Below are positions 8,802 to 16,793 of a stretch of DNA of 64,000 nt, in pieces (position 1 is the stretch's first letter; the number at the start of each line of letters is the position of its first letter). This stretch comes from Lachnospiraceae bacterium (lineage in GTDB: Bacteria; Bacillota; Clostridia; Lachnospirales; Lachnospiraceae). Below the pieces are notes generated by a model, which worked only from the letters and a program-made list of their open reading frames with translations, had not been told where the DNA came from and searched no databases. The stretch covers positions 1-64,000 of the forward strand of contig JAFWIM010000131.1 in the NCBI GenBank assembly GCA_017514845.1. The letters are read 5' to 3'. Both the position numbers and the translations under genes were made by a program.

Positions 8802-9078
8802 GGTGAATTCGGAAAGTATATTCTTAATTGGTCATTCCTTTCAATGGGCTTACGAGGAGCAGCAGCTTTAGTACCAATTTATTACTGCATTATATTTTCC
8901 CGGTAAGGTCAACAGAAAGTATGTAACACTTGCTATTGTTGTTAGTCCAACTATGACCCTGGTTGGTAAATTTACGTTACCTTCATCTATAGATTCGCTG
9001 TTTCTAGGAATTATAGTATCATTACTGCCCATGATTATTGGTTATTATTTTAGTAATAAGAGCTTAGGTCGAAACTGA
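8802..9078 (+). pseudogene. C-terminal fragment of a sodium:solute symporter
   Basis: One frame reads ILNWSFLSMGLRGAAALVP and stops at a TAA at about 8904. The next frame carries on as FPGKVNRKYVTLAIVVSPTM and continues through hydrophobic segments to a TGA at 9076-9078. The pattern (WSFLSMGLRGA, a membrane segment, a basic loop, two more membrane segments) matches the last helices of SSS-family transporters. There is a frameshift and no start, so it is a remnant. Such transporters are found with nonulosonate or acid uptake, but its substrate cannot be inferred. Confidence 0.6.
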
Positions 9079-9116
9079 ATTTTTGATTTTATTACTTAAT
9101 ATTTATAAGCGGACGT

Positions 9117-10055
9117 ATGTTAATTATGAAAACACCATGTACTCTTATTGATTCAAATTGGATTAACAGTAACAGACTATATATAAAGCGTGATGACTTG
9201 TTCCCTTTTTGTTTTGGTGGAAATAAAGCAAGAAAAAGTGTTTTATTTTTTCAGGAGATCGATAAGGGAAACTATGATTGCGTTGTAACATACGGTTCCA
9301 GCAGCTCTAATCATTGCCGGGTGATTGCAAACGAATGCTGCAGAAGAGGATTACAGTGCTATATTATTAGTCCTGAAGAAGCATCAGAACCAACATTTAA
9401 TCAGCAGATGATGACATTATTTGGCGCAGAAATATCTGTTGTATCTGTAAATGAAGTTCACAATACGATTGAAAAGAAAATTTCGGATTTAAAAAATGCA
9501 GGAAAAGTTCCCTATTTTATTGCAGGTGGAGGACATGGAAACATTGGTACGGAAGCTTATGTACAGTGTTACCAGGAAATCAAAGAACAAGAACAAGAGT
9601 TAGGAACATATTTCAAGCATATATTTTTTGCTTCGGGAACCGGAACAACACATGCCGGTCTGATATGTGGCAAACTTTTAGCCGGAGATGAACGAAGCAT
9701 AGTTGGTATCAGTATCGCACGAAAGAATCCGAGAGGGCGCGATGTTGTCATTAATAGTGTTAAGTCGTACATCGGAGATAAAGCCAATGAAGAAGTTATA
9801 CAGGATGCAACGATTTTTATTGACGATTTTACTGCAGGATATGGCAGAGAAGATAAGCGAGTAATCAATGTTATTGAGGATGCGCTAAAAAAATATGGGA
9901 TACCCTTGGACAAGACATACACAGGCAAGGCCTTTATGGGGATGACTGAATATATAAAAAGAGAAAAAATAATTAACGAAAGTATTTTATTCGTTCATAC
10001 CGGTGGAACGCCACTTTTTTTTGACGGACTGATAAAACATGGTGAAGAAATATGA
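9117..10055 (+). CDS. PLP enzyme of the ACC deaminase / D-cysteine desulfhydrase family (copy 1)
   Basis: This is a 312-residue fold-type II PLP enzyme. It has KRDDL...FGGNKARK (the Lys carrying PLP, about residue 35), a Ser-rich SSSSNHCR loop that contacts the substrate carboxylate (about 62-69), GTGTTHAG that holds the PLP phosphate (about 179-186) and a C-terminal VHTGGTPLFF. Relatives deaminate D-cysteine, ACC or other small amino acids, or racemise them. The specificity here is unknown. It overlaps the ATP-grasp gene by 4 bases (ATGA), so the two are probably coupled. A paralogue at 27234 also lies beside an ATP-grasp gene. The likely role is to supply or shape an amino acid that is attached to the polymer. 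Confidence 0.78.
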   Translation: MLIMKTPCTLIDSNWINSNRLYIKRDDLFPFCFGGNKARKSVLFFQEIDKGNYDCVVTYGSSSSNHCRVIANECCRRGLQCYIISPEEASEPTFNQQMMTLFGAEISVVSVNEVHNTIEKKISDLKNAGKVPYFIAGGGHGNIGTEAYVQCYQEIKEQEQELGTYFKHIFFASGTGTTHAGLICGKLLAGDERSIVGISIARKNPRGRDVVINSVKSYIGDKANEEVIQDATIFIDDFTAGYGREDKRVINVIEDALKKYGIPLDKTYTGKAFMGMTEYIKREKIINESILFVHTGGTPLFFDGLIKHGEEI

Positions 10056-11017
10056 ATATTCTAATTCTTGCAGCGGGCACAAGAAATAAAGTTGTCCAGT
10101 ATTTCAAAAAAACTTTTGAGGGAGTGGGAAAAGTAATCGCTACAGATGCAAGCAGGCTTGCACCTGCTATATATGAGGCAGATAGTTATTATATCGTCCC
10201 TCCAATTACTGCGCCAGGCTATATTGATGTGATTCTCGATATTTGTAAAAAAGAAAGGATTAATGGAGTACTGAGCCTTATAGATCCAGAACTATCTTTA
10301 TTAGCTGCTAATGAAGAAAAGTTTAAATCTATCGGAACTACAGTCATCGGTAGTTCTTTTGATTTATGCGAAATGTCGTTAGACAAGATGCAGATGTATA
10401 AATGGCTTGTCGAACATAGTTATAATTGTGCTCGATCCTGGATGAATAAAGAAAAGTTTTATAAAGCAGTTGATGCAGGCGAAATATCATATCCTGTATT
10501 TCTTAAGCCCGCCAGGGGTTCTGCATCTATTAACATTTCTAAAGTTTATAATATGGATACTATCGATGTTATCTTTAACCATGAAAATGGAATTATGATT
10601 CAAGAATTTCTTAACGGTCAGGAGATAGGCGCAGATGTATATATAGATATGATAAGTGGGGAAGTCGTATCAATATTTACAAAAAAGAAGATTGTAATGC
10701 GTGCCGGTGAGACTGATAAGGCAGTCAGTTTTAAAAATCAAGAATTATTTGACCTGATTGAACGTTTTGTTCTTGAAGCTGGGTATAAGGGTCAAATTGA
10801 CATTGATATTTTCGATGTAAATGGAGTGTATTACATTTCAGAGGTCAATCCGCGCTTCGGAGGAGGATATCCCCACGCCTATGAGTCTGGGTGTGATCAT
10901 ATGAGGCTTATACTGAATAATTTGAAAGGTGAAACAAACCAAAGACTAATAGGATCCTATGATGATGGTATCTATATGATGAAGTATAATGAGGTAATGA
11001 TAAATAGAGGAATATGA
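10052..11017 (+). CDS. ATP-grasp ligase (copy 1, partner of the PLP enzyme)
   Basis: This is a 321-residue ATP-grasp protein with an N-terminal pre-ATP domain (MNILILAAGTRNK, about 1-100). The ATP-binding lysine region is FLKPARGSASINISK (about 150-164), IMIQEFLNGQEIGADVY follows (about 184), and the metal-binding end is VNPRFGGGYPHAYESG (about 268). ATP-grasp ligases activate a carboxylate as acyl-phosphate and join it to an amine or thiol. With the PLP enzyme before it and a PIG-L deacetylase after it, a plausible role is to link an amino acid to a free sugar amine. The protein resembles the one at 25738 closely, including MRAGETDKA versus MRSGETDKS. The true substrates are unknown. Confidence 0.8.
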   Translation: MNILILAAGTRNKVVQYFKKTFEGVGKVIATDASRLAPAIYEADSYYIVPPITAPGYIDVILDICKKERINGVLSLIDPELSLLAANEEKFKSIGTTVIGSSFDLCEMSLDKMQMYKWLVEHSYNCARSWMNKEKFYKAVDAGEISYPVFLKPARGSASINISKVYNMDTIDVIFNHENGIMIQEFLNGQEIGADVYIDMISGEVVSIFTKKKIVMRAGETDKAVSFKNQELFDLIERFVLEAGYKGQIDIDIFDVNGVYYISEVNPRFGGGYPHAYESGCDHMRLILNNLKGETNQRLIGSYDDGIYMMKYNEVMINRGI

Positions 11018-11019
11018 TA

Positions 11020-11667
11020 ATGTATAAATCAGCTTTAGTTTTTGCACCTCATAATGATGATGAATTATTAGGTGCCGGTGGGACTATAGTCAAGCTCGCA
11101 AAGAGTGGCTGTAACGTAACAGTTTGCGAAATTACATCTGGTCCATCTTCCAAAAGAATCCAAGAAGAAGCATGCAACGCACATCTCTTAATGGGAGTAA
11201 AGGAATCTGTATTTTTGAATTTGCCTTCATGCAAACTTGAAGAAATCTCAAAAACGAGACTTAATAATGAATTGTCCAATGTTATAAAGAAAGTGAAACC
11301 TGAAATTGTATTTATCCCTCATTATGGAGACATGCATCTAGATCATCGATGGGTAGCTGAGGGCGCTATGGTTGCTATCCGTCCTATTGTCGCCCCATAC
11401 ATTAAGCGTATTCTTGCCTACGAGACTCTGTCAGAAACTGAGTGGAATACGCCTTCTGTGAAAAATGTATTTATTCCAAATGTATGGGTAGACATAAGTG
11501 AACACTTAAACGATAAACTCGAAGCGATGAGATGCTATCAATCGCAATTAATTGATTTTCCGCATCCCAGATCTCTTGAAGCGATAGAGGCGTTAGCTCG
11601 TTATCGAGGCTCAACTGTAGGCGTTGACGCAGCTGAGGCATTCATGCTTATCAGAGCAATAGATTAA
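11020..11667 (+). CDS. PIG-L family N-deacetylase
   Basis: This is a 215-residue zinc-dependent deacetylase. The two metal motifs are FAPHNDDE (about residues 8-15; the family form is PHPDDE) and HLDHR (about 107-111). Family members remove acetyl from GlcNAc-type amino sugars, for example in GPI, mycothiol and glycopeptide pathways. It sits between an ATP-grasp ligase and a priming transferase, so freeing an amine for acylation by the ligase is an attractive idea. An ATG at 11014 overlaps the previous stop, but AGAGGA at 11006-11011 is better spaced for ATG 11020, which I chose. No signal peptide, so it acts in the cytoplasm. Confidence 0.85.
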   Translation: MYKSALVFAPHNDDELLGAGGTIVKLAKSGCNVTVCEITSGPSSKRIQEEACNAHLLMGVKESVFLNLPSCKLEEISKTRLNNELSNVIKKVKPEIVFIPHYGDMHLDHRWVAEGAMVAIRPIVAPYIKRILAYETLSETEWNTPSVKNVFIPNVWVDISEHLNDKLEAMRCYQSQLIDFPHPRSLEAIEALARYRGSTVGVDAAEAFMLIRAID

Positions 11668-11678
11668 AGGAATTTATC

Positions 11679-12326
11679 ATGTACAAACACGTAAAAAGAA
11701 TACTAGATATTGTACTATGCTCATTTGCAATAATTGTATTATCTCCTGTTTTCATTCTTACGGCAATATGTATTGAGATTTCGAGTCCAGGAACAGTCTT
11801 TTATCATTCTATAAGAGCAGGAATTAATAAAAAGCCGTTTAAGTTTTATAAGTTTAGATCCATGCATCCGCCGAAGGGAAAAAAGAAAGATATGTTTCTC
11901 ACAGATCAGAGCCGAGTATTCCCATTTGGAAAACTTATCAGGCGTCTGAAAATTGATGAACTCCCACAACTAATTAATGTCATTAAAGGCGATATGAGCA
12001 TTGTTGGTCCCAGACCAATGACAATTGAGCATGTCGACGAAATATACACAGGTGATTACGCACAGGTTGCAACCGTTAAGCCGGGGCTTACAAGCGCCGC
12101 AAGTCTTTTTGATTATACTGTTGGAGATACATATAAAGACAATGATGCGTATAGAAGAGAAGTCTTACCAATAAAATTGGAAATGGAGAAGATGTATGTA
12201 GAGCGACAAAGCTTTGTGTATGACTGCAAATTGGTTTGGAGAACAATCATAACAATTTTACAGGTTTTGTTTGGGAAGAATGATTTTAAGGATCAACCGG
12301 AGCTCATAGATATTAAAAATCGGTGA
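11679..12326 (+). CDS. Priming polyprenyl-phosphate sugar-1-phosphate transferase (single-domain)
   Basis: This 215-residue protein has the catalytic-core layout of the PglC/WcaJ family: one N-terminal membrane or re-entrant helix (about residues 10-33), FKFYKFRSMH (about 49-58), LKIDELPQLINVIKGDMS (about 90-107) and IVGPRPMT. It would load the first sugar phosphate on undecaprenyl phosphate at the inner membrane. The C-terminal part is odd: in place of the usual PGITGWAQVNGRN it has PGLTSAASLFDYTVGD, which marks a distinct subtype and may mean an unusual donor sugar. It is the only intact priming enzyme of the locus and replaces the ruined one at 7.9 kb. Confidence 0.85.
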   Translation: MYKHVKRILDIVLCSFAIIVLSPVFILTAICIEISSPGTVFYHSIRAGINKKPFKFYKFRSMHPPKGKKKDMFLTDQSRVFPFGKLIRRLKIDELPQLINVIKGDMSIVGPRPMTIEHVDEIYTGDYAQVATVKPGLTSAASLFDYTVGDTYKDNDAYRREVLPIKLEMEKMYVERQSFVYDCKLVWRTIITILQVLFGKNDFKDQPELIDIKNR

Positions 12327-12366
12327 TAAAGGGTATATAATCCTCTTTGACAGAATAGGAGTTATT

Positions 12367-13524
12367 ATGGAATTCTCAAAAATACGAGTCCTGGTTACAG
12401 AAGCTGGCGGAAAGCAGTCTCTTGCAATGGTTAGGGGATTAAAAGAATTAGGTTGTCATGTTACTGTCGTCTGCGATTCAAAATGGGCGACCTGTTATGT
12501 TTCTAATTTACCAGATAGAAAATTACTAAGCAGATACATAACCAAGCATGATCAAAGAACGTTGCATGTATTATTAAAGCTTGTGAAAACCGGAGAATAT
12601 GATGTATTAATGCCTATTGGTGAGTTGGGTACTAATTTTGTGACAGCTCATGAAGATGAACTGTCTCCATATGTAAGACTTGCATGTGCTCCTCGGGTAG
12701 CCTACCTCAAGGCTTTTAATAAGCAAATAACGTTTGATACCGCAATCGAGGATGGTATTCCATGCCCTTATACAAGACATAGCAAGCAGGCCATCGAAGA
12801 CTTTTTGGATAAGTGTCATTTTCCTATTATAATCAAACCTCGTCAAGGATTAGGCTCTATAGGTTTTCATAAATTTTATAAGCGTGAGGATTTTTGGCCA
12901 TACATGCAGGAGAACAACCTAGATCCTGATGATTATGTAGTACAGGAATTTGTTAATTTCGATAATCGAATTGGAACTAATCTTTTTATGGATAAAAAAG
13001 GCAACATCTGCACTTCTTACGCAGTAGATGTGTTAAGATGGTTCCCTATCGATGCCGGAGCAGGCGTGCTTATTGTGACAATGGATGCACACGAAGTTCT
13101 TGGATATGCAGGAAAACTGCTTAAAGCACTCAATTGGCAAGGATTTGCCAATGTCGCTTTTATGGTAGATAAAGAAAGCGGTGAACCCAGACTACTTGAG
13201 ATTAATGGGAGAATTCCCGCCAGTGTAAAAATGGCTTATATGTGTGGATGCAATGTTTCCAGACAATTATTGGAAATGGTATACGATGAAGAGGTGACCC
13301 AGTATCCTGAGAATGATAAATTCGGGATGTATATAAGACACTTAGATACAGATATAGCATGGTTCATCAAATCCCCTGAACGATTTAAAACCAAACCATC
13401 CTGGTTTAGTTGGAAAAATACACAGGAAATTCTGTTCAGCATGGATGACATGAAACCATTTTTTGCGAATTTTATCCACAAGGTGCTCGAATATAGAACT
13501 ATTATGAGAAAAAAGAAGCATTGA
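12367..13524 (+). CDS. ATP-grasp carboxylate-amine ligase (third ATP-grasp of the locus)
   Basis: This 385-residue ATP-grasp protein resembles carbamoyl-phosphate-synthase-like ligases. It has an N-terminal Rossmann-like part (VLVTEAGGKQSLAMVRGL), an ATP-lysine region at IIIKPRQGLGSIGF (about residues 156-169), VVQEFVNFDNRIGTN (about 190) and a metal site at LLEINGRIPASVK. It differs from the two PLP-associated ATP-grasp proteins (10052 and 25738) in length and in this last motif (EINGRIPAS in place of NPRFGGGYP). It is followed after 10 bases by a beta-helix acyltransferase. A role in forming an amide or ester decoration of the repeat unit is inferred; no substrate can be named. Confidence 0.75.
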   Translation: MEFSKIRVLVTEAGGKQSLAMVRGLKELGCHVTVVCDSKWATCYVSNLPDRKLLSRYITKHDQRTLHVLLKLVKTGEYDVLMPIGELGTNFVTAHEDELSPYVRLACAPRVAYLKAFNKQITFDTAIEDGIPCPYTRHSKQAIEDFLDKCHFPIIIKPRQGLGSIGFHKFYKREDFWPYMQENNLDPDDYVVQEFVNFDNRIGTNLFMDKKGNICTSYAVDVLRWFPIDAGAGVLIVTMDAHEVLGYAGKLLKALNWQGFANVAFMVDKESGEPRLLEINGRIPASVKMAYMCGCNVSRQLLEMVYDEEVTQYPENDKFGMYIRHLDTDIAWFIKSPERFKTKPSWFSWKNTQEILFSMDDMKPFFANFIHKVLEYRTIMRKKKH

Positions 13525-13534
13525 GGTAACTGAC

Positions 13535-14002
13535 ATGACATTAAAAAGATTGTGGTATACATTTAGGCTTTATACAATAAGAGGCAGTGCAGCCAGAGCC
13601 GCGTATATCCGTAGGCAGCATGTGTACGGAGCAATTGGCGAAAACTGTACTATTCAAAAACGGAAAGTGCCACTTTATGCAAACCTGATTCGACTTGGTA
13701 ATAACGTTCACATAGCATCTAATGTTTCGTTTCTTACTCACGATGTCACACACTTAGTATTTAACAATCTAGATGAATTTAAAGCTGTGGGAGAAGTACA
13801 GGAGCGAATTGGTTGTATAGAAATCGGAAATAATGTTTTTATTGGTTCGGGTACGCATATTCTGTATGACACAAAGATTGGCTCCAATGTAATTATTGGA
13901 ACTTGTAGTGTTGTGACGAAGGATATCCCTGATAATTCTATTGTAGCAGGTGTGCCTGCCAGAGTAATTGGTACATTTGATGATTATGTAAAAAATATGT
14001 AA
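13535..14002 (+). CDS. Left-handed beta-helix acyltransferase, C-terminus frameshifted
   Basis: This is a 155-residue hexapeptide-repeat acyltransferase of the maltose/galactoside O-acetyltransferase superfamily. It shows repeats such as IGNNVFIGSGTHILY, IGSNVIIGTCSVV and the end motif IVAGVPARVIGTF. The reading frame stops right after DDYVKNM. The next frame continues without a stop into a tail like that of the related protein at 37786. One extra A in the A-run at about 13990-13995 would restore a protein of about 188 residues. The catalytic His is probably in FLTHDVTH. Donor and acceptor are unknown; O-acetylation of the repeat unit is the default guess. Confidence 0.75.
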   Translation: MTLKRLWYTFRLYTIRGSAARAAYIRRQHVYGAIGENCTIQKRKVPLYANLIRLGNNVHIASNVSFLTHDVTHLVFNNLDEFKAVGEVQERIGCIEIGNNVFIGSGTHILYDTKIGSNVIIGTCSVVTKDIPDNSIVAGVPARVIGTFDDYVKNM

Positions 14003-14103
14003 ATGAAAAGCAGTATCCTGGTAATCTGAGACCAAAAAGGCAGATTGTTTCTGCTGAGTTGGCTGGCTATCTATGGGAGAAGTTTGATAAGTCTCATTCA
14101 TAA
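14003..14103 (+). other. Frameshifted C-terminal tail of the acyltransferase
   Basis: In the frame ending at TAA 14101-14103 the sequence reads KYVNEKQYPGNLRPKRQI and then SAELAGYLWEKFDKSHS. The intact relative at 37786-38346 has a matching tail (YYPSIKSNRRVTKKEAKEC, then a WDYF segment). This shows the original gene ended at 14103 and that a 1-base loss in a six-A run cut it short. Confidence 0.7.
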
Positions 14104-14566
14104 CTTATAAACTAATATAATAGAGTGTATCACAAGCCTATAGGAATAATTGTGATTTCTATTGTATTTTATATTTTTTTCCTCTGAACAACGTCGTTGC
14201 AAGTATTCTGAGCCATTTGTCTCTTATAATGAAGCAGAGTGTCTATATATTATTTTTGATGATTTTGATTAGTATAAATAGGATGGAAAAAGATACGTTG
14301 CATTATTAATAGTATTTTTAACGACATACATGATAGCAGTGTGTAATGGTGTTCCAGTAAGGGTTATAGGCACCCTTAACCATTTTATTTAGAACTGTTC
14401 ATTACTAAAAAATACAAGATAAAATAAAGCCAATAAAGTAGCTCGTTTCTAAGCGTTTTACCGTTTTTTATGGAATAGACTTAAAAACAAACTCAAATAT
14501 GTAAACTATATAAATTAAAATCGAGAAACTCTACTAGCTGTTTTAAATATATAAAGGGGAAAGGCT
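14104..14566 (+). other. AT-rich spacer without a gene; weak hairpin
   Basis: About 460 bases of very AT-rich DNA lie between the acyltransferase and the glycosyltransferase. A 6-bp hairpin (14359-14364 with 14372-14377) followed by TTTTATTT may be a weak terminator. A short frame near 14330-14390 reads NGVPVRVIGTL, which could be a trace of another beta-helix acyltransferase, but it is too short to call. The length of this gap, unusual inside the operon, suggests deletion of former genes. Confidence 0.4.
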
Positions 14567-15577
14567 ATGTTTTCTGAAGACTATGATAATGCAATAGAGC
14601 ATCCATCCATAAGCGTCATTGTACCAGTATATAAAGTGGAAAAGTATCTTTCTAAGTGCATTGACTCTCTTATATCACAAACATACAAAAACTATGAACT
14701 CATACTAGTTGATGATGGTTCTCCGGATTCTTGCGGTGATATATGTGATGAGTATAAGAGTAAGTATTCAAATATAATCGTCATACATCAAGAAAACCAA
14801 GGGCTGTCAATGGCTAGAAATAATGCTGTACCGTACGCAAGAGGTGATTATATAACATTTATCGATTCTGATGATTATGTAACTCCTGATTATCTTGAAT
14901 ATCTTATTTCACTAATTAAAACTTATAAAACTCAAATTTCTGTGGGTGGAATGATTTACCAGTATGAAAACAAACCATTAATGAATCCAAGAGAAGAAAC
15001 TAAAAAAGAGTGTTATACTGTTGACGAAGCGCTTACTAAAATGAATTACGGTATTGGTTTTGGCGCAACAGCTTGGGGAAAGCTATATAAAAAAGAGCTC
15101 ATAGAAAAATACCCTTATCCGCAGGGAAAACTATATGAGGATCTTTTTACCACGTACAAAATTATTAGCGCTGCAGATGGTGTTGCTTTTGGAAATAAAC
15201 AGATTTATTATTGGGTTCAAAGAACAGGAAGCATAATGCGTAGACCCTTTAGAAAAGATCAATTTGACGGTATACTCGCAGCAAAAGAGCAGCTTCAATA
15301 CATAGAAAAGTATCATCCAGCTGCCCTACCAGCTGCCAAATATCGCTACGCGGCAAAAGCAATTGAACTGATAGGAATATCTTTGTTATCAGGTGGCAAT
15401 AGAAAAGTATTTAAATTATTAAAGCGAGAAATGAAGAAATACTATAAAGATGTCATTTCTGATAAAACGGCGAGAAAAAGCATGAAGATAAGGATGCGAT
15501 TTGTCAACGCCGGATATATTCCAGCAAAGATTGTTTTTTTCATTCATGAAAAATTGAAGCGAATAACAATAGGTTGA
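14567..15577 (+). CDS. Glycosyltransferase family 2
   Basis: This is a 336-residue GT-A fold glycosyltransferase. It begins ISVIVPVYKVEKYLSKCIDS, has the nucleotide-binding LVDDGSPD (about residues 50-57) and the acceptor and metal site FIDSDDYV (about 101-108). The catalytic-base region GKLYEDLFTTY (about 189) also fits GT2. It acts in the cytoplasm on the lipid-linked precursor. It is one of only two clear internal glycosyltransferases in the locus besides the priming enzyme, so it probably adds the second sugar. Donor specificity cannot be read. AAAGGGGAAAGG supports the start. Confidence 0.88.
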   Translation: MFSEDYDNAIEHPSISVIVPVYKVEKYLSKCIDSLISQTYKNYELILVDDGSPDSCGDICDEYKSKYSNIIVIHQENQGLSMARNNAVPYARGDYITFIDSDDYVTPDYLEYLISLIKTYKTQISVGGMIYQYENKPLMNPREETKKECYTVDEALTKMNYGIGFGATAWGKLYKKELIEKYPYPQGKLYEDLFTTYKIISAADGVAFGNKQIYYWVQRTGSIMRRPFRKDQFDGILAAKEQLQYIEKYHPAALPAAKYRYAAKAIELIGISLLSGGNRKVFKLLKREMKKYYKDVISDKTARKSMKIRMRFVNAGYIPAKIVFFIHEKLKRITIG

Positions 15578-15611
15578 TAGAAAATTCATTATTTTATAAA
15601 GTTGGAATGCG

Positions 15612-16793
15612 ATGAATGACATGAATTCACTTAAAAGAGGGAGAGCATCGAGAGGATATTCGGCTCTTGTTTTTTTGTTTTTCTTAGCGATTTTCACTTC
15701 AACACTCATTGAACGAGGCATAACTAAGCAACTAGTGTATTACGCTGCATCAATTTTGTGTTTAGGTGTATATATTATAGAAAAGCTTATAAAAAAAATG
15801 CTCTCTATTAACAAGAATATATTTATTTTTATGTTCCTATGTATTTTAACAGGCATATCAAATTTTGTGTTGATTCGCAATACAGGCGTAAGTGATATTA
15901 TTGAATGTGCTATCCTTAACACAGTTATGGCTATTATTCTTAATGAAAAAAGAATAAAACTTGAGTGGTTAGAAGCAATTATATATATAGAATGCGCATA
16001 TTTTGTATATAAATTTTTGAGTGTCGGATTTTATGCCAGGGTAATGACCTTATATAGCAACAATGCGGTTTCCATTGCATTACTAATTCCGCTAGCAGTT
16101 TATTATGCATTGGTGGATTTACAAAATGAATCTTTAAAAATAATGCCAGTTATTGTAGCATGGGTCATTTCGCTTTTTGCAAAGGGCAGAAGTGGAATCA
16201 TAATAATGACATTTTTGTTGATATGTATTGTAGCTGCTAATTATTATCATGGCGTGAAAAATGGACATGTCAATAAGTGGATCTATGTAAGACAATTATT
16301 ATACCGTATTTTTGTAATCCTTTTATTAACAGGTATATCCTACTATATTTTGTCAAATTACACGAATGTCGTTTTCAGCAAGTTTTACAGAAGTGGAACA
16401 GATGATACTGGAAGGTTTTTGATCTGGACAGAATACCTACATTATGCTTTTAATAGAATTAAGTATTTTATTTTTGGTGTGCCTTATAGGATGTTATTGA
16501 TTGGTAATTTCTTTGGTGGAAATTCGCATAACTCATTTATTAGTATACATGCTAAAAATGGTATCGTAATGCTCACTATCTGTTTAATTTTCCTGTCGAA
16601 AAGTATTAAATGGGCAATAAATAACAAAAAGTATGTCTATATGGTTAGTTTACTGGCATTTTGTATGAGAAGCTTTTTTGATAATGTCTTTTGGGGTACC
16701 AGAGGCACAACTACGTTTATTTTCTTTTTATTTACACCTTATATTATTTCAAGTTATAAAAAAGATTTAAGTCAGCAGGAGGAGATCTATTGA
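15612..16793 (+). CDS. wzy: O-antigen/capsule polymerase (Wzy-like)
   Basis: This 393-residue polytopic membrane protein has about 10 hydrophobic segments and a large loop late in the sequence (about residues 245-310, with SGTDDTGRFLIW and FGGNSHNSF). Wzy proteins are poorly conserved; the RxxxW-type loop motif and the position between a glycosyltransferase and the flippase support the call. It would join repeat units on the outer face of the membrane. The ORF is AT-rich, as expected for such genes. Its stop overlaps the TTG start of the next gene, so the two are probably translationally coupled. Confidence 0.8.
   Translation: MNDMNSLKRGRASRGYSALVFLFFLAIFTSTLIERGITKQLVYYAASILCLGVYIIEKLIKKMLSINKNIFIFMFLCILTGISNFVLIRNTGVSDIIECAILNTVMAIILNEKRIKLEWLEAIIYIECAYFVYKFLSVGFYARVMTLYSNNAVSIALLIPLAVYYALVDLQNESLKIMPVIVAWVISLFAKGRSGIIIMTFLLICIVAANYYHGVKNGHVNKWIYVRQLLYRIFVILLLTGISYYILSNYTNVVFSKFYRSGTDDTGRFLIWTEYLHYAFNRIKYFIFGVPYRMLLIGNFFGGNSHNSFISIHAKNGIVMLTICLIFLSKSIKWAINNKKYVYMVSLLAFCMRSFFDNVFWGTRGTTTFIFFLFTPYIISSYKKDLSQQEEIY

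Noticed and set aside
14330..14395. Trace of another beta-helix acyltransferase (NGVPVRVIG)
   Set aside because: Only about ten residues resemble the family; too short to call.
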